The notes below the pieces were generated by a model. That model was not told the origin of the DNA. It ran no database searches and was given only the letters and a program-made list of their open reading frames with translations. This document shows positions 42,910 through 53,836 of a stretch of 64,000 nucleotides of DNA, one piece after another. Position numbers and translations under genes: made by a program. Positions within the stretch are counted from its first letter, which is position 1. The number at the start of each line of letters is the position of its first letter. Location: positions 1 to 64,000 of the forward strand of contig JAKSYS010000263.1 in assembly GCA_022925895.1 (NCBI GenBank). Direction: 5' to 3'. This stretch comes from Fragilaria crotonensis (Eukaryota > Bacillariophyta > Fragilariophyceae > Fragilariales > Fragilariaceae).

Positions 42910-44165
42910 ATGGCGACGATTCGACGATTATTTGCAGTATCTACATTGTTTGCATCGACCATCGCCTTTCAAATACCTCCGTCGATAGAACGATCAACAT
43001 GCTTGAAAGCCAAATCTGCCGATGAATTGAGTCGTCGAGACGTCATAGATCGATTTGCGGCGGCAAGCATGACCACAGCGTCTGGCTTGATGATTCCTAA
43101 GAATGCCGCGTCGGCTGAAGAATTATCTCCTGCAGTTGTGGTTCCCAAAATTAAACTTGGAGCTAGTTCCCTGGAAGTATCCCGCACCATTCAAGGGCAT
43201 TGGCAACTAGCTGGAGGACACGGAAAGTACAAAGAAACCGATGCCATTGCCAACATGGAAGCTCATTTAGCGGCTGGTATAAACACATTGGACACGGCGG
43301 ATATTTACGGCCCCTCCGAGCTTATCGTCGGAAAGTTCGCCAAGAGCAATCCGTCCGCTGTCCCTCTCACAAAGTTTTGCTGCTTTCGCTTCCTGGACGA
43401 AATTGATCGAGCTGAAGTCCGCAGTCGCATCCAAAAGTCCTGCGAACGATTGCAGGTTTCGAAACTGCCTCTAGTACAGTTCTTCTGGTCCAATTACAAA
43501 GAACCTAATTACATTAACGTTGCTCTGTGGTTGACGGAACTTAAGGATGAAGGTCTCATTCAAGAGATCGGTGCTACCAACTTCGATCTGAAGCATTTGC
43601 AAGAGTTGAAAAACGCTGGCGTGCCACTCGTGTCGCATCAAGTGCAGCTGTCGGCACTCGACCGACGACCTGTTCAGTCAGGCATGGCAGACTGGTGTCT
43701 CGAGAACAACGTTAGTTTGATTGGATTTGGAACTGTTGGAAGCGGTATTCTGTCTAGCCTCTACTTGGGTAAGAGTGCTCCGACAAACAACGAATTGAAC
43801 ACACCAAGTTTGAGAATGTACAGTAGTACGGCTGGCCGATTCGGTGAATGGAAACTTGTTCAGGAGCTTTTACAAACGATGGACGTGATTTCCAAAGAAG
43901 TGCGCGACGATGGACGCTGTGCCGAATGCAGTATTGCGAACATTGCTCAACGCTACGTCCTAGAGACACCAGCGGTGGCGGCCGTCCTAATGGAGTTCGC
44001 AATCAAGATCACATTGCCGAAAATGTTCGGACGCATGCCTTCACTTTAACCCAGGCGGAACGAGATGCAATTGACGCTGTCGTCGCCAAACGAAAGGGAC
44101 CGCAAGGTGATGTCTGGGATATCGAACGAGGCGCTCTGGCTGATATGCAAGTGAAGAAGGAGTGA
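42910..44165 (+). CDS. Aldo/keto reductase, probable thylakoid-lumen or plastid targeting
   Basis: NAD(P)H-dependent aldo/keto reductase fold. The leader is composite: MATIRRLFAVSTLFASTIAF-Q (signal plus IAF plastid motif), then SRRDVIDRFAAASMTTASGL and a NAASAEE site, a twin-arginine-like second signal. The barrel begins at IKLGASSLEVSRTIQGHWQL. It contains LAAGINTLDTADIYGPSELIVG with the catalytic D and Y, LPLVQFFWSNY, IQEIGATNF and VSHQVQLSALDRRP. The usual catalytic His segment (VD.L.LH) is replaced here by LPLVQFF. The frame shifts once near 44000; the end (VRNQDHIAENVRTHAF, ERDAIDAVV) carries the NADP-binding helix. Homologs of this subgroup in algae include light-responsive oxidoreductases; the substrate is unknown. 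Confidence 0.82.
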
Positions 44166-44243
44166 TTACTCAAACACTACCACGCTAGCTACCAATCAAC
44201 TACCATGCAGCATTCACTTCACTGTAGTCTTCGTCATCAAGTG

Positions 44244-46524
44244 TCAAGATACGGATGTACCGTGTATCGTTTGGTTGTCAGTGTTGTCACATTCGTCGAA
44301 TGCTGTACAAAGGGAATCCAATGATTCTCGAGGTGGTATTCGTGCTTTTGTTGTTCTTGTTGACGTCTTGACAGGAGAAGGCGCCATTTCAGAATTCAGG
44401 GAACTAGTCGACTCCAGTCCCTCCATTGAAGTCGATAATCTGTGTCTTGGAACCTTGACTGGGGAAGGGGACATGCAGCCCCAGGATTCCGACGTCTGAG
44501 GGCGCAACGGAGAGGTTGGTAAGGGCGCCTCTGTGCCCCGATTGCTGCTTCTCGTGATCATTTTGTTTGCCTTCATCTTCTTGCGAGGCGTGGTGGTCTT
44601 GTCCCCATCTGTAGCGACACAAATTTCCCGAAGTTTCGCTTCCAACAGTGGTCCCAGTTTTGACACGTCCAGCAGATCGTGATCTTCTTGTTCGTTGTCG
44701 GTAGAATCGTCGCTCCGATGCGTATCGGCACTCACTTTTGCGGTCCAACCCCGAATTACCTTCAAGAAGTGCTTCTGATAGCTTACATCCTTGGACTTGC
44801 AGATGACGCACGCCATCGCTGCCGCGGCAGATGGGATGTATCGCGTGTCTCGAATAGTTGTTTTGAGCTGCATTGGTGTGAGTAAGAGGGCTGGATTTGT
44901 TTTTTGAAGTGATTGCAAGCACTTCACCACACCTGCCTCCACCGCGCTGTCAATGGCAATATCGTTGAGTGGTAGTCGACTTTTGGACAGAGTTGGAAGT
45001 GGAAGAGACGACGGATGTGCATGGATCTGAATTACGACGAGGATGTTCCCAAGCCGGAGATGTGCCGGCAGCAAGTGCGACGTTTGTGCCCTATTCTTAG
45101 GGCGGTGAGCAAGCTCATCGTCCTCTCCATTTTCCGCTTCGCTTTGATCATCATCCCCATCCTCGATATCCTGGAGCTCGAATAGTTGATGTGGACTACG
45201 ATTCTGGAAGAAGGATGCCACGCTATCGGAATCTCGGATTGCATAGGTGGGAACAAAGAGACGCAAATCAGACGCTGTTTGATCTGTTCCATGACTGGCA
45301 GACAGACCGAAGGAGGACCACATGGATTGCTTGGTTGCAACGCATTGGACCAAGCCACACGCCGATGCTTCCGCCCCGTCCAAGAGTGGAATACGATTTA
45401 CCATTCTCACCAGCGTCATACGGGCCGAAGGCATGTCGGATGAATTGTCAGTACCTTCGTCATTGTCCGTTCTCTTTTCGTACACGATCATGTCAACCTC
45501 CAGAGTTGGACTTGTTTTGGAACGACGTTTGCCGTTCCGAATCGGTTGTTTCGAGTGTGCAACATTCTTGAGATCGACATTGCACCTTAAAAGCAAGAGA
45601 CGGCTCGCTGGATGTCTATGCGGATATCTTCGTCAGCGTCCACAGAACATGCTGAGTCGGAGTCTGAGCCGGCATCTTTTAGGCCCCATTCGTCGTCTTC
45701 CGTTGGATGGATGGAGTTTGTTACAGCGTGTTGGTTCTGTTGCCGTCGTTCAAGAGGGGAGCGTACAAAGAGCGGAACAGTCGATAGGCTTGGCGCCATG
45801 ACTTCTAAGCTGCAGGGCAATCCCAACGATAGTTGAAATCTGGCGAAATACTCAGCTAGTCGAGGCCAGGCACGATGTGCCATGGGGCCGCCCTTGACGC
45901 AAGAGAGAAGAGTTACGTTCCAGGTGAGATTGGGGAGTGCAAGGGGAACAAAAATTCTAGAAAACTCATGCAACGTACTGGTACCAGAATACTGACAGAC
46001 GTTCCCGACTCGTCTGGTCTACTCTTTGGTGTTTCCTCCCTTGGAATGCATTTGACGCAATCCCCTTCAGTATCGACGACGTAATCTGCCGTCTGAAAGC
46101 ACTTCGACGTTTCTGTGGCGGATGAAATTGATGCAGTTGAATTCGGTACCAATCGCTGCGCATGCAGCAAACAAAGAGTCAGTCCGATTCCATATCGTCC
46201 GGCCGTCTTGCTTTGCTTCTCATTCGATTCTCCCTTGTTGGATCGAAAGGCTTCGACACAGTCTTGTATACAGGACATACCGCATCCATTGTCCGTGACT
46301 GTCACTCGTAGGACAGTAGGAGAGACCTGAGTAAAGTCGACTCGGACTCGTCGAATTTGGTCGGAATCCTTTCGGCAAGCGTCGACCGCGTTGTCCACCA
46401 GTTCCTTGACAATCTGTGCGAAGGCATCGCAATCCCCTTCTCGGATGGATAGGCCACTCTCGTTTCCGAAGCCTCCGAGTGCCGGGTTCGACTGAAATGT
46501 TTTCAGGATTCGTGCCATGGTCAA
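44244..46524 (-). CDS. DNA topoisomerase VI subunit B-like ATPase
   Basis: GHKL ATPase of the Topo VI B group, partner of Spo11-type subunits in endoreduplication (TOP6B) or meiotic break formation (MTOPVIB). The Bergerat fold is clear: AFAQIVKELVDNAVDACR (N box), VTDNGCGM (G1), AFRSNKGES, and GRYGIGLTLCLLHAQ (G2). The transducer domain follows: VSILVP, then after a shift or short intron near 45965 AWPRLAEYFARFQLSLGL, and after another shift near 45600 NVDLKNVAH and VRMVNRIPLLDG, matching the RFANRVPLL switch-region motif of Topo VI B. FVVxxHxxS-like LVVIQIHAHPSSLP and AIDSAVEAGVVKCL also fit. Acidic and Ser-rich insertions and a 150-residue low-complexity tail make it longer than archaeal B subunits. 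MutL was considered but lacks the NRxPLL region. Confidence 0.78.
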
Positions 46525-47132
46525 ACAAAAGTTCCAAGTGCGCGCGTTCTCAGCACATTCGGACGAATACGTTTATTTTAGACTACGGTGCGGTGCCTGC
46601 GTAGTACTAGCGGCGAGTCACACATCAACTCACAGATTAGGCATGATTTGCACGTGCACCAGTACCAAGATCTACTTGTGCTCGTACTACAAAATAACAT
46701 TGGCGTACTCCAGATTCCAGTACCAGGTACTTGTACTTGTACTCGAAGGCACTTTTTCGCTTTTTTCTAGAAGAGCGAGGTTTGCATTTCTTTGCATCTC
46801 AGACTTTGAAAATCGAGCTTGCGAGGAGGTGATACATATGTCACCGTACATCTTCTGTGGTCTCTACGACATGCATTTCATAGGGCGTCTGGGAAATGGC
46901 GATTTTCAAATCCAAGGCCATGTCATTGTCACCACGGCGTCACCAGGTCACCAGTCACCACACACCATGGCCGATTGAACGTACAATACTCTACCGGTAG
47001 TAGGTAGTAGCGTACTCCGAGTACGAACGTATGAGTGTACTCGAGTAGTATTTAGTGTGCAGTATGTAGTATGTAGTACAGTAGTACCAGGTACTCGGAT
47101 TACTGCAGTATTTTGAGATCACTTTCACTGGC
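46525..47132. other. Divergent intergenic region, GTAC-rich
   Basis: About 600 bp between divergent genes. GTAC motifs occur at 46600-46745 and 46980-47105 (CCAGTACCAGGTACTTGTAC, GTAGTACAGTAGTACCAGGT). No gene is supported. Confidence 0.5.
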
Positions 47133-48056
47133 ATGGCTTGTTACAACGTTATGCTGCCAGCTTCTGCTGACAATCAGGTTGGATTCCATGTTCTCGCCAT
47201 GGTCGATAGTCATGACGAAACAAACGCGTTGGCCGAAGGGCCCGAAGATCTGCCACCGTCTTCTACAGGAGCTGCCAGCAGAAGCTGGTCATGGTCTCCT
47301 GCGTGGAAGGAGCTTGTTGGCTCCATTTTATTCTTTATTCTTTGCATGATCCCTTTCCTCGCGACCATTGCGCCCCGTACCCGTCCGATTCCTTTTCAAC
47401 TCATCATGTCTGGAGAATACATCTTGAATCTGGTGAATAATGAGTCCTTTGATTCCGAGACAATATCGACTCTGGTTCTCTTTGTCGTCTCGGCGTTGGT
47501 ACCTTTTGGCCTTCAAGTAATTCACGTCGCAACCAAGTCAAGACGAAACGAGGACACGCTCCACACTATTTGTGTCTACCTCGTTGGATTCGGTTTAACA
47601 ATGCTCGTCACCGAAACCCTCAAATCCTACGTTGGATACTTGCGTCCCTCATTTTATGACCTTTGCGAGCCAACTGCAGATTACACATCATGCACTGCAG
47701 GAGACAGCAACGACGCTAGAAAGTCATTTCCCTCGGGCCATGCATCCACTGCCTTTTGTGGATTTTCTCTGTTTTCCAGATACTTGGAACGAACCTATGG
47801 GGTCGAGAGTGTCCGAGAAGTTGCGATAGAGGACAACAACGCTGCGATGGTTGTTCGATACACAACAGCTGCACCGCATTACCACAGATTCTGTTCGATC
47901 CTGTGCCTACTACCCATGGCATTGGCAATCTATATTGCAGCGTCCCGCGTGGTGGACAACAAGCACTTTCCAGCAGATGTTGTTGCTGGGTCGTTACTCG
48001 GAGCTGCCAGTGCTCATTTTGCAAACCGATTATGGTTTCCATCGCTATTAGCATGA
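47133..48056 (+). CDS. PAP2-family lipid phosphate phosphatase
   Basis: Integral-membrane phosphatidate or lipid-phosphate phosphatase, making diacylglycerol or dephosphorylating related lipids. The 307-codon frame is intact. After a soluble N-terminus there are about six membrane helices (the first is LVGSILFFILCMIPFLATIA). The three PAP2 motifs are complete: KSYVGYLRP (KX6RP, residues 164-172), KSFPSGHAS (PSGH, 197-205) and SRVVDNKHFPADV (SRX5HX3D, about 281-293). A Cys-containing lumenal loop (YDLCEPTADYTSCTAG) precedes motif 2. It is convergent with the next gene, 51 bp apart. Confidence 0.93.
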   Translation: MACYNVMLPASADNQVGFHVLAMVDSHDETNALAEGPEDLPPSSTGAASRSWSWSPAWKELVGSILFFILCMIPFLATIAPRTRPIPFQLIMSGEYILNLVNNESFDSETISTLVLFVVSALVPFGLQVIHVATKSRRNEDTLHTICVYLVGFGLTMLVTETLKSYVGYLRPSFYDLCEPTADYTSCTAGDSNDARKSFPSGHASTAFCGFSLFSRYLERTYGVESVREVAIEDNNAAMVVRYTTAAPHYHRFCSILCLLPMALAIYIAASRVVDNKHFPADVVAGSLLGAASAHFANRLWFPSLLA

Positions 48057-48107
48057 CATCATGACTAACCCAAGATCAAATGCATCAAAATCAATCCAAA
48101 TTCACCT

Positions 48108-49013
48108 TTAGGCATGTATTACAAAGTGTGCCGCTGGCTTCGAACGTCGTTGCTTGCGGCCGGACGCTAAAATCCGGGTAGTTTTGTGCGACCGTCTCCA
48201 GCCCTCCTTCTTGGCAGGTTTATTTTTGGAAATACCAGTCTTCTTGATTGTGCTGATACCATCTTGCAGTTTACTTCTGGAGAAGAGAAGTGCAGCTTGC
48301 GATGGTTTCGTTCCTGTCGCCGCAGCTACGGCTTCTGGAGATCCCAGCACCACCACTGCAATATTGTGCTCTCGCTCCACCACATTTTCTGTTTCTTCCC
48401 TAGAAATAAATGTCGTTTTCTTTCCCTTGGGCGCAATCTTGGCTTGTTTCTTATCTCTGCGTTCTTGGTCAAGTTCGGCATCGAGTTTCGCAAAAAAATC
48501 CTCGTCCATGGCGTCGTCTGTTGTCGGCATGGTGTCGACAGCCTTGCGCTTTCGCTTCGTCTCTATTTTCTGAAGAACAATAGCAGTCTTTCGTTCCAGT
48601 TGCATCTGTCCAACAACTTGCTCCTTGGCAACGGAGGCCTTCACTTCTTCCACATTTCCATCATCATCGTCGTCGTCGAGTGCTTCATCATCATTCGTCA
48701 ACTCTTTTGTGAAGGGGACTGTTTCATCTGCGAGTTCATCGTCTCTAAAAATTATTTTCTTGGCAGCCGTTTGCTCAGTATCAATTTTCCCGACGAGACC
48801 AACGCTCTTGGCACGAAGGTCCTCACTGCGTTTCTTCTTGGATTCCCGCGTCAAGGCCCGCGTAGACCTCTTGGACACTGCCGTGGCTCCATCGAGGACC
48901 TTTTCATCGTCATTCATGTTATCATTATCTGGTGCTTGTTCTGATTCTTTTTGATCTTGGACCGCTTCAACCTGCAATTCTTTAGCCTTTCGAGACGATC
49001 GTCGTACAACCAT
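48108..49013 (-). CDS. Basic/acidic coiled nuclear protein, possible nucleolar factor
   Basis: I cannot assign a family securely. The 301-codon intact frame starts with a nuclear-localisation-like RRSSRKAK, alternates lysine-rich (ESKKKRSEDLRAK, ETKRKRKAVD) and acidic tracts (DDDDDDGNVEE), and has one conserved-looking segment, DEDFFAKLDAELDQERRDKK. It ends very basic (HKTTRILASGRKQRRSKPA). The short EDFFAxLDxEL motif recalls small-subunit processome or ribosome-biogenesis proteins, but this is only composition and a short motif. Cytoplasmic function looks unlikely. Confidence 0.5.
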   Translation of the reverse strand: MVVRRSSRKAKELQVEAVQDQKESEQAPDNDNMNDDEKVLDGATAVSKRSTRALTRESKKKRSEDLRAKSVGLVGKIDTEQTAAKKIIFRDDELADETVPFTKELTNDDEALDDDDDDGNVEEVKASVAKEQVVGQMQLERKTAIVLQKIETKRKRKAVDTMPTTDDAMDEDFFAKLDAELDQERRDKKQAKIAPKGKKTTFISREETENVVEREHNIAVVVLGSPEAVAAATGTKPSQAALLFSRSKLQDGISTIKKTGISKNKPAKKEGWRRSHKTTRILASGRKQRRSKPAAHFVIHA

Positions 49014-49308
49014 GGCTTATGCAAATGTTTCGTCGGGCGGGTGCAACAATGATGCCGGTGGAGGCGTCGTCGGAGCGGTGTATGTTTAAGAATGTCGGTC
49101 GAGAGTCACTCAGTGTTGAAGTGTTGGATGGAGATGCCAGATTGGGCTCATAATCCGATGAAGAACGAAAAGCACAGTGCTAGTACACACTATTGCTCGT
49201 TGCTATTGCTATACTGTACCGAGCACATGCGAGTCCTCTACCGATATTCTAAAATATTGGATACCTGGTAGTAGTACTCCTGCAAATAGCTGATAACTTC
49301 CATTATAC
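49014..49308. other. Intergenic spacer
   Basis: About 295 bp between the nuclear-protein start and the Tic22 stop. A few GTAC words at 49175-49280. Nothing else seen. Confidence 0.4.
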
Positions 49309-50432
49309 CTACTGTCCCATCAACTCAATTGCTTTATTGACATCGTCGGCCGAAGCATAAAATGATAATTGCGTCATGCCGGGTCTAGTGCCTTTTTCCA
49401 TCGAGAATAGTTCGTCGTTCAGCGTTGTCGACCGGATGTTTGGTGTCTCCGGTAGGTTAAGATTGGTGCCTCGAAGTCGATTGTAACTTGTAAGGCAGTC
49501 GCGCTTTTCGAGAAAAAGAGGAACCTGTCGTCAAGACAAGTGTCATTAGCCGTCGCTGCATCGTCGCCATACGCAATATTGAGCCATACAAGCAACGCAC
49601 CTGCAAACCACCATTCGGACTGGCAAATGCGAGACGATCTGCCACAAAGAGCGGGAAGTCACTGCTAGAAAGGTCAATTTTGAGTTCGGCAGCATCTGCC
49701 AGCGCTTGCTTTGAGGGGACAAGGGTGAAGGTCGTGTCTGAACCGACCAGCGCCTCTTCTGCCTTCTGAATTTCGGAGGGCGGAGGCGCCATGCGCATGC
49801 GACCTCGCTTCAATACTAATGGATATCTGAATCATAGAAGATCAGAATAAAGCTGAGGTAACGCCAGAATTGTTCGAAAACACTTACTCGACTTGGTCCA
49901 ACGTGGTTGCTTTTACAATTTTGCTCCCTGCAACGTCCTTGGCATCATTGTAGGATAAGTACAAATCAGTTCCCATTTCGCCATTGCCTCCGACGACATA
50001 GAACACTGGGACTGTATTTAACTTTTCTTGAATAGCGGCTCTTGACAACCGGTATTTATCATTCGTCACTACTTGTTGTTGTTGATCTCGTGTAGCCACC
50101 GAGTTGGCCAAGGGAGCAACACCGCCACCAGCACGTCCCATATCCATCATGGGTAGGATACTTCCACCGACAAAGAGAATCACAATGACAAGCAATCCAG
50201 CGGCCGTCACTATTCCCTTGGAGCTTCCACCTCCCGACGACGACATGGTCAACGCAGTGGAAAGTGGGCGCGGTGAAAGATCAGCCGGCACCAGCTGCGA
50301 CGAACGACTCCCAGTAGCGACATGGATTTTCGTCTCGTGATGCTTCAAAGGGATAAAGCCAAATATGCCTGGAAGAAACAATGATGAGACGAGAGAGAGG
50401 AGCAGGAAACGACGCCGTTGATGGATTGACAT
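49309..50432 (-). CDS. TIC22: Tic22-like plastid protein-import component
   Basis: Tic22 is a soluble intermembrane/periplasmic-space chaperone-like factor of plastid protein import. The start at 50432 gives a signal peptide (RRRFLLLSLVSSLFLPGIFG-F) with a GF plastid motif. A second hydrophobic span follows (IVTAAGLLVIVILFVGGSIL). The Tic22 fold is recognisable in two halves: LNTVPVFYVVGGNGEMGTDLY with SYNDA, and IDLSSSDFPLFVADRLAFAS with GLQVPLFLEKRDCL, ending QLSFYASADDVNKAIELMGQ. Two GT/AG introns (49827-49887 and 49525-49600) join the three exons in frame (DQVE-YPLVLKRG and GGLQ-VPLFLEK). The second hydrophobic segment suggests membrane attachment or further sorting. Confidence 0.82.
49525..49600 (-). 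other. Tic22 intron 2
   Basis: GTGCGT donor, CGACAG acceptor, 76 bp. Removal restores GGLQ-VPLFLEK. Confidence 0.85.
49827..49887 (-). other. Tic22 intron 1
   Basis: GTAAGT donor, ATTCAG acceptor, 61 bp. Removal restores DQVE-YPLVLK. Confidence 0.85.
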
Positions 50433-50708
50433 TGTACGAAGGTTTTGTTGCCACACTGAGATGATCGAGGAATCGGACGTTGAAGTGTCAAGGGAATCTA
50501 TTATGATTTCGGATGCTTCCTTGTCCGAATGTCCGCGTTCATCAGAATTAAAATGCGTTTGGGGTTCCCCTTTCCACCACGAAACGGGAACTTTCAATCT
50601 GTGCCAGAACAACGAACTACACGTATGCATAGGTAGGTAACGGAACAGCGACCTTATTACCTCTATTGGGTCTATTGTCTATTGCAAAAAGACCACAGAA
50701 CATAGACC

Positions 50709-52161
50709 ATGCCGACGAAAAAGCGCATTCGCTCTGATGGCGAGGAAAAAGCGGTCGACCCCAGCGAGGAAGATGAGCTCGAGGCCTCCAATATCGCCCA
50801 TGTGCATCCTCACGTGGGAATGAGACTCGAAATCCGCGATGCAGACTACATCTGGTCGTCCGGGTTCATTGTCCAGATATCGATCAACGACAAGCAGACG
50901 ATGGTGACTGTTGCTTCCGACGGATGGGGAAGACAGTGGGATGAGGTGATGACTTGGCCGAATGATCGACTGGCAAAGCTTTACACTTACACGAAGCAGG
51001 TGAAGTGCAACTTGGATTTGATCCGTAAAAATACGAGTAGAAAGCCCTCGCGGCAGGACTTGGCAAACCTTCCGAAACGTGCCAAGAGAGTGTACTCCAC
51101 GTTATGGCCAGGTACAGCTCAATTTCGAATGCCTCATCCTGGGGTCAAGCACGCTAGGTATGCATTGCGATTAGAGGACAAGGTGTATGTCAAGCCATAC
51201 GGCGTGGAGTTCCTGCCGAAGGGGATCCAGGCAACGATGGTTCACGATGGAGGATGCTGGCTCCATCATTCAAAGATAAGATTGTGGAGAGATGATCCGA
51301 TTACCTGCGGTGTTCTGCATGCGAATTATCAACAAGCATTCCAGATAGCTCGGCGAGATCAAACTGTCAAGGGTTTGCTACGTGTGAAAGCGTTAGAGGA
51401 GAGCTCCCTCCTGCACGAGAGATATCGCGCGCTCGACATTCGTGGGTGCGACATCTTCGATGGAGTTCTACGCGAAATGAAGCCTCCTGAGAAACGTCAA
51501 CGACTTGATCTTCTCGACGATGAGGAAGAAACGAATGAAACGCGAAGTGAGAAACCACCTTCAGTTGTAGCAATTCACGGTGTTTCGGTCGCAAAGGTAA
51601 GTTGCCGCAAGTTTCTTGCCAAATTTAAAAATCGCTGATTCTAACTGCGATCCCAGAAACCAGAATATTGTGAACCTCCCAAATTGCCTCCTCCCATTCC
51701 GATTACAGAACCTCTGTATCCAAACAGCGGTGTTATGAAGTGCCAGAAGACTAATCAGTGGGTTGCTTCTCTATCTATGAACGGCAATCAAGTGTTCCTT
51801 GGGTCGTTTCCTACGGAATCTCAAGCTTGGCTGGCGACCCGCAAGGCAAGGGAAGCCAACGTCGAAGTGCCTAACACATTGTTAGAGGCGCAACAAGCGG
51901 ACATACAAGGTGTGTCCATGGAGACTATAATTGATGCATACGAAGCTCATTATGACCCCACTGTCAATGGCTTCTCTCCATAACTGGACGGTGGCCAAAA
52001 TCAATCATTATTGTTACATGCGAGATAAGCTGCGTTCAGAGATTGAAGCTCGCCACAAGAAACCTGAGCAAAGTGCTATTCCACTGCAGCCACAGGTTGA
52101 GCGGAAGAACAAACGCAAGGGACAACCACGTAAAGTCGTTTTAGCGAGAACGATACCTTGA
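50709..52161 (+). CDS. Nuclear protein with Tudor-like and AP2-like segments
   Basis: Probably a chromatin- or DNA-associated protein; the family is not firmly known. A basic/acidic start (MPTKKRIRSDGEEK) precedes a Tudor/agenet-like strand set (GMRLEIRDADYIWSSGFIVQ, WGRQWDEVMTWPNDRLAKLY). A middle domain (VYSTLWPGTAQFRMPHPGVK) follows. After a GT/AG intron (51597-51656) comes a segment NQWVASLSMNGNQVFLGSFP with SQAWLATRKARE that resembles the beta-sheet and helix of an AP2/ERF or CRISPR-unrelated AP2-like domain (W-V-A-x-I, F-LG-F, A-A-R-A). A one-base shift near 51975 connects YDPTVNG to HNWTVAKINHYCYMRDKLRS and a very basic tail. The AP2-like part is divergent. Confidence 0.6.
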
Positions 52162-52271
52162 TGAAAGTCTGTCGCTTGAGATTAAAGTCATGCGCACACT
52201 ACCAACAGCAGAGAGAAAATGGTCCACAGGTATAAAGAAAATAGAATTTGCTTTCTTTTCTAATAACGCCT

Positions 52272-53012
52272 TTACTGGAAATGGAAGGAAACCTGCTTGT
52301 TGGTAAGCTTTCCGTAGACAGCAGCAAATGTTTCAAGTTTGCCCTCCACGTTTGGCTCGTCCTTGCCGTCAAGGAAAACCTTGAGAATTCTCTTTCCGTC
52401 CACCTTTACGCGAGTGCGCTTTCCAACGATTTCGGTTGGGTAGACAATGTCCTCCAAGATTGCGTCCTGAACATGTGTCAAGGTACGGGAACGCGGGCGA
52501 GGTCCCTTCGTCTTGGTGCCGCGAGCAAAGGCCTTGCCCAAGATGATTCTTTGCGCAATGATAATGACATGACGTCCTGAGAACTTCTTCTCCAATTCAC
52601 GCACCAATCGTTGTTGAATTTTGTTGAACGACTTGAGCAACTTGTATGGAACGTAGATGATGATAGCCTTCTTGTCACCTCCGCAGTCAACATCCTTGGC
52701 AGCGGTAATGTACAAATCACGGAGCGACGCCTTGAGCTCGGTCGAGGTCATCTCAAGGTTGAGAAGCTCCTGAGCCACCGAAAGCTCGAACTGGTCTGGT
52801 TCCTGAAGGAAAGGAGAAGAGGCAAAAGTCAGGCAAACGTTCACGTTGTGTTATCGTAACCCTCAATAGCACAGATTGAAGATCGAGAAACAACGTTCTC
52901 AGTGATTGTCAGGGATTGATGCTGCTGACAACTACAATCATCCACTCCTCAACACCGACGCTATGCCATGTGCATCACTCACTCCACTGCTCTTTCTGAT
53001 CTTGGTCGCCAT
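52272..53012 (-). CDS. RPS7: 40S ribosomal protein eS7 (S7e)
   Basis: Structural protein of the small ribosomal subunit, needed for 18S rRNA maturation. A 10-codon first exon ([10 protein letters not shown], 52983-53012) is joined by removal of a 180-bp intron to [17 protein letters not shown]. The body has the eS7 hallmarks: [70 protein letters not shown] and the end [20 protein letters not shown]. The second exon is intact to the stop at 52272. A short first exon with a first intron is usual for ribosomal protein genes. Confidence 0.96.
52803..52982 (-). other. RPS7: RPS7 intron 1
   Basis: GTGAGT donor directly after codon 10 and a pyrimidine-rich CCTTTCCTTCAG acceptor, 180 bp. Confidence 0.88.
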
Positions 53013-53836
53013 GGTCGACTGTCTTTGACTGCGTGTCGTTCTCGGTGCGGAATGTTGCAACCAATCGATCAGTCAAAGGCTACTTGGTTTGGTACTAATA
53101 AGGACGTAGCCATGACAAGTAAGATGCTCTGAGGTAAAAATGTTCTAATTTAGAGTTCGAGTTATGAGTTCCTGAAGCAGTGGTTTCTTCGCTTCTGTGA
53201 GTTTACATACGCCAGTACATGTGTCCAGCTGTATCCGTATTCCATATGACAGTGAGAGGTATGGGCGTATGGGTATCGTGTACCTGGTACAGTACAATGG
53301 TATCGGGTATGCGATGCGGTATGCATATGCGGTATACGGTATGCGGTACGAGTATGCGGGGTAGGGGGGACAGGAGACAGGATAGACAGTTTTCTTGGCC
53401 TACACTCGCTGGCTCCCTGGTATAAGTACTGCCACCACCATTGCGTTACCAGGCGTACAACCTGCTCGGACTCTACGGCGTCAATTATGGTGTAGGTACT
53501 TGCTTCCTGTAACTATATCAATACCGAATGACCGGCAAACCTATCCTAGGTCCCAGCGTATGCTTCGAAATATACTTCGCGGCTCTGAGATTCTTGCGAT
53601 TGTAAGCCTAGCTTTACCTTACTAACCTACTGGGATCATTTCATCCATTCCCTTGCAGTCTTCTGTCATATGAGATTCTTTCTTCATGACTATTCTTAAA
53701 CCATCGCTTGTCTTCGCCTCGCCGTTCTCAGTGTTCGACCACGTTGGCGCGTATGGTATGTCAGTAGCCGACAATCCCACTTCCTTCGTGTCACTCACTC
53801 AGTTCTCTCCGAGTACCCCGGAGATGTCCTACGACA
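53013..53836. other. Intergenic with GTAC/GTATGCGG simple repeats
   Basis: 53205-53370 is a degenerate repeat of GTATGCGGTAT and GTACCTGGTACAGTAC words. No gene is supported. The RPS7 promoter should lie just above 53012, but I see no clear TATA box. Confidence 0.45.

Noticed and set aside
44404-44922. 172-codon minus frame as a separate gene
   Set aside because: It lies out of frame within the low-complexity tail of the Topo VI B-like gene.
48154-48954. Plus-strand frames up to 252 codons
   Set aside because: Antisense shadows of the Lys/Glu-rich nuclear protein, which gives long Ser/Phe/Leu-rich opposite frames.
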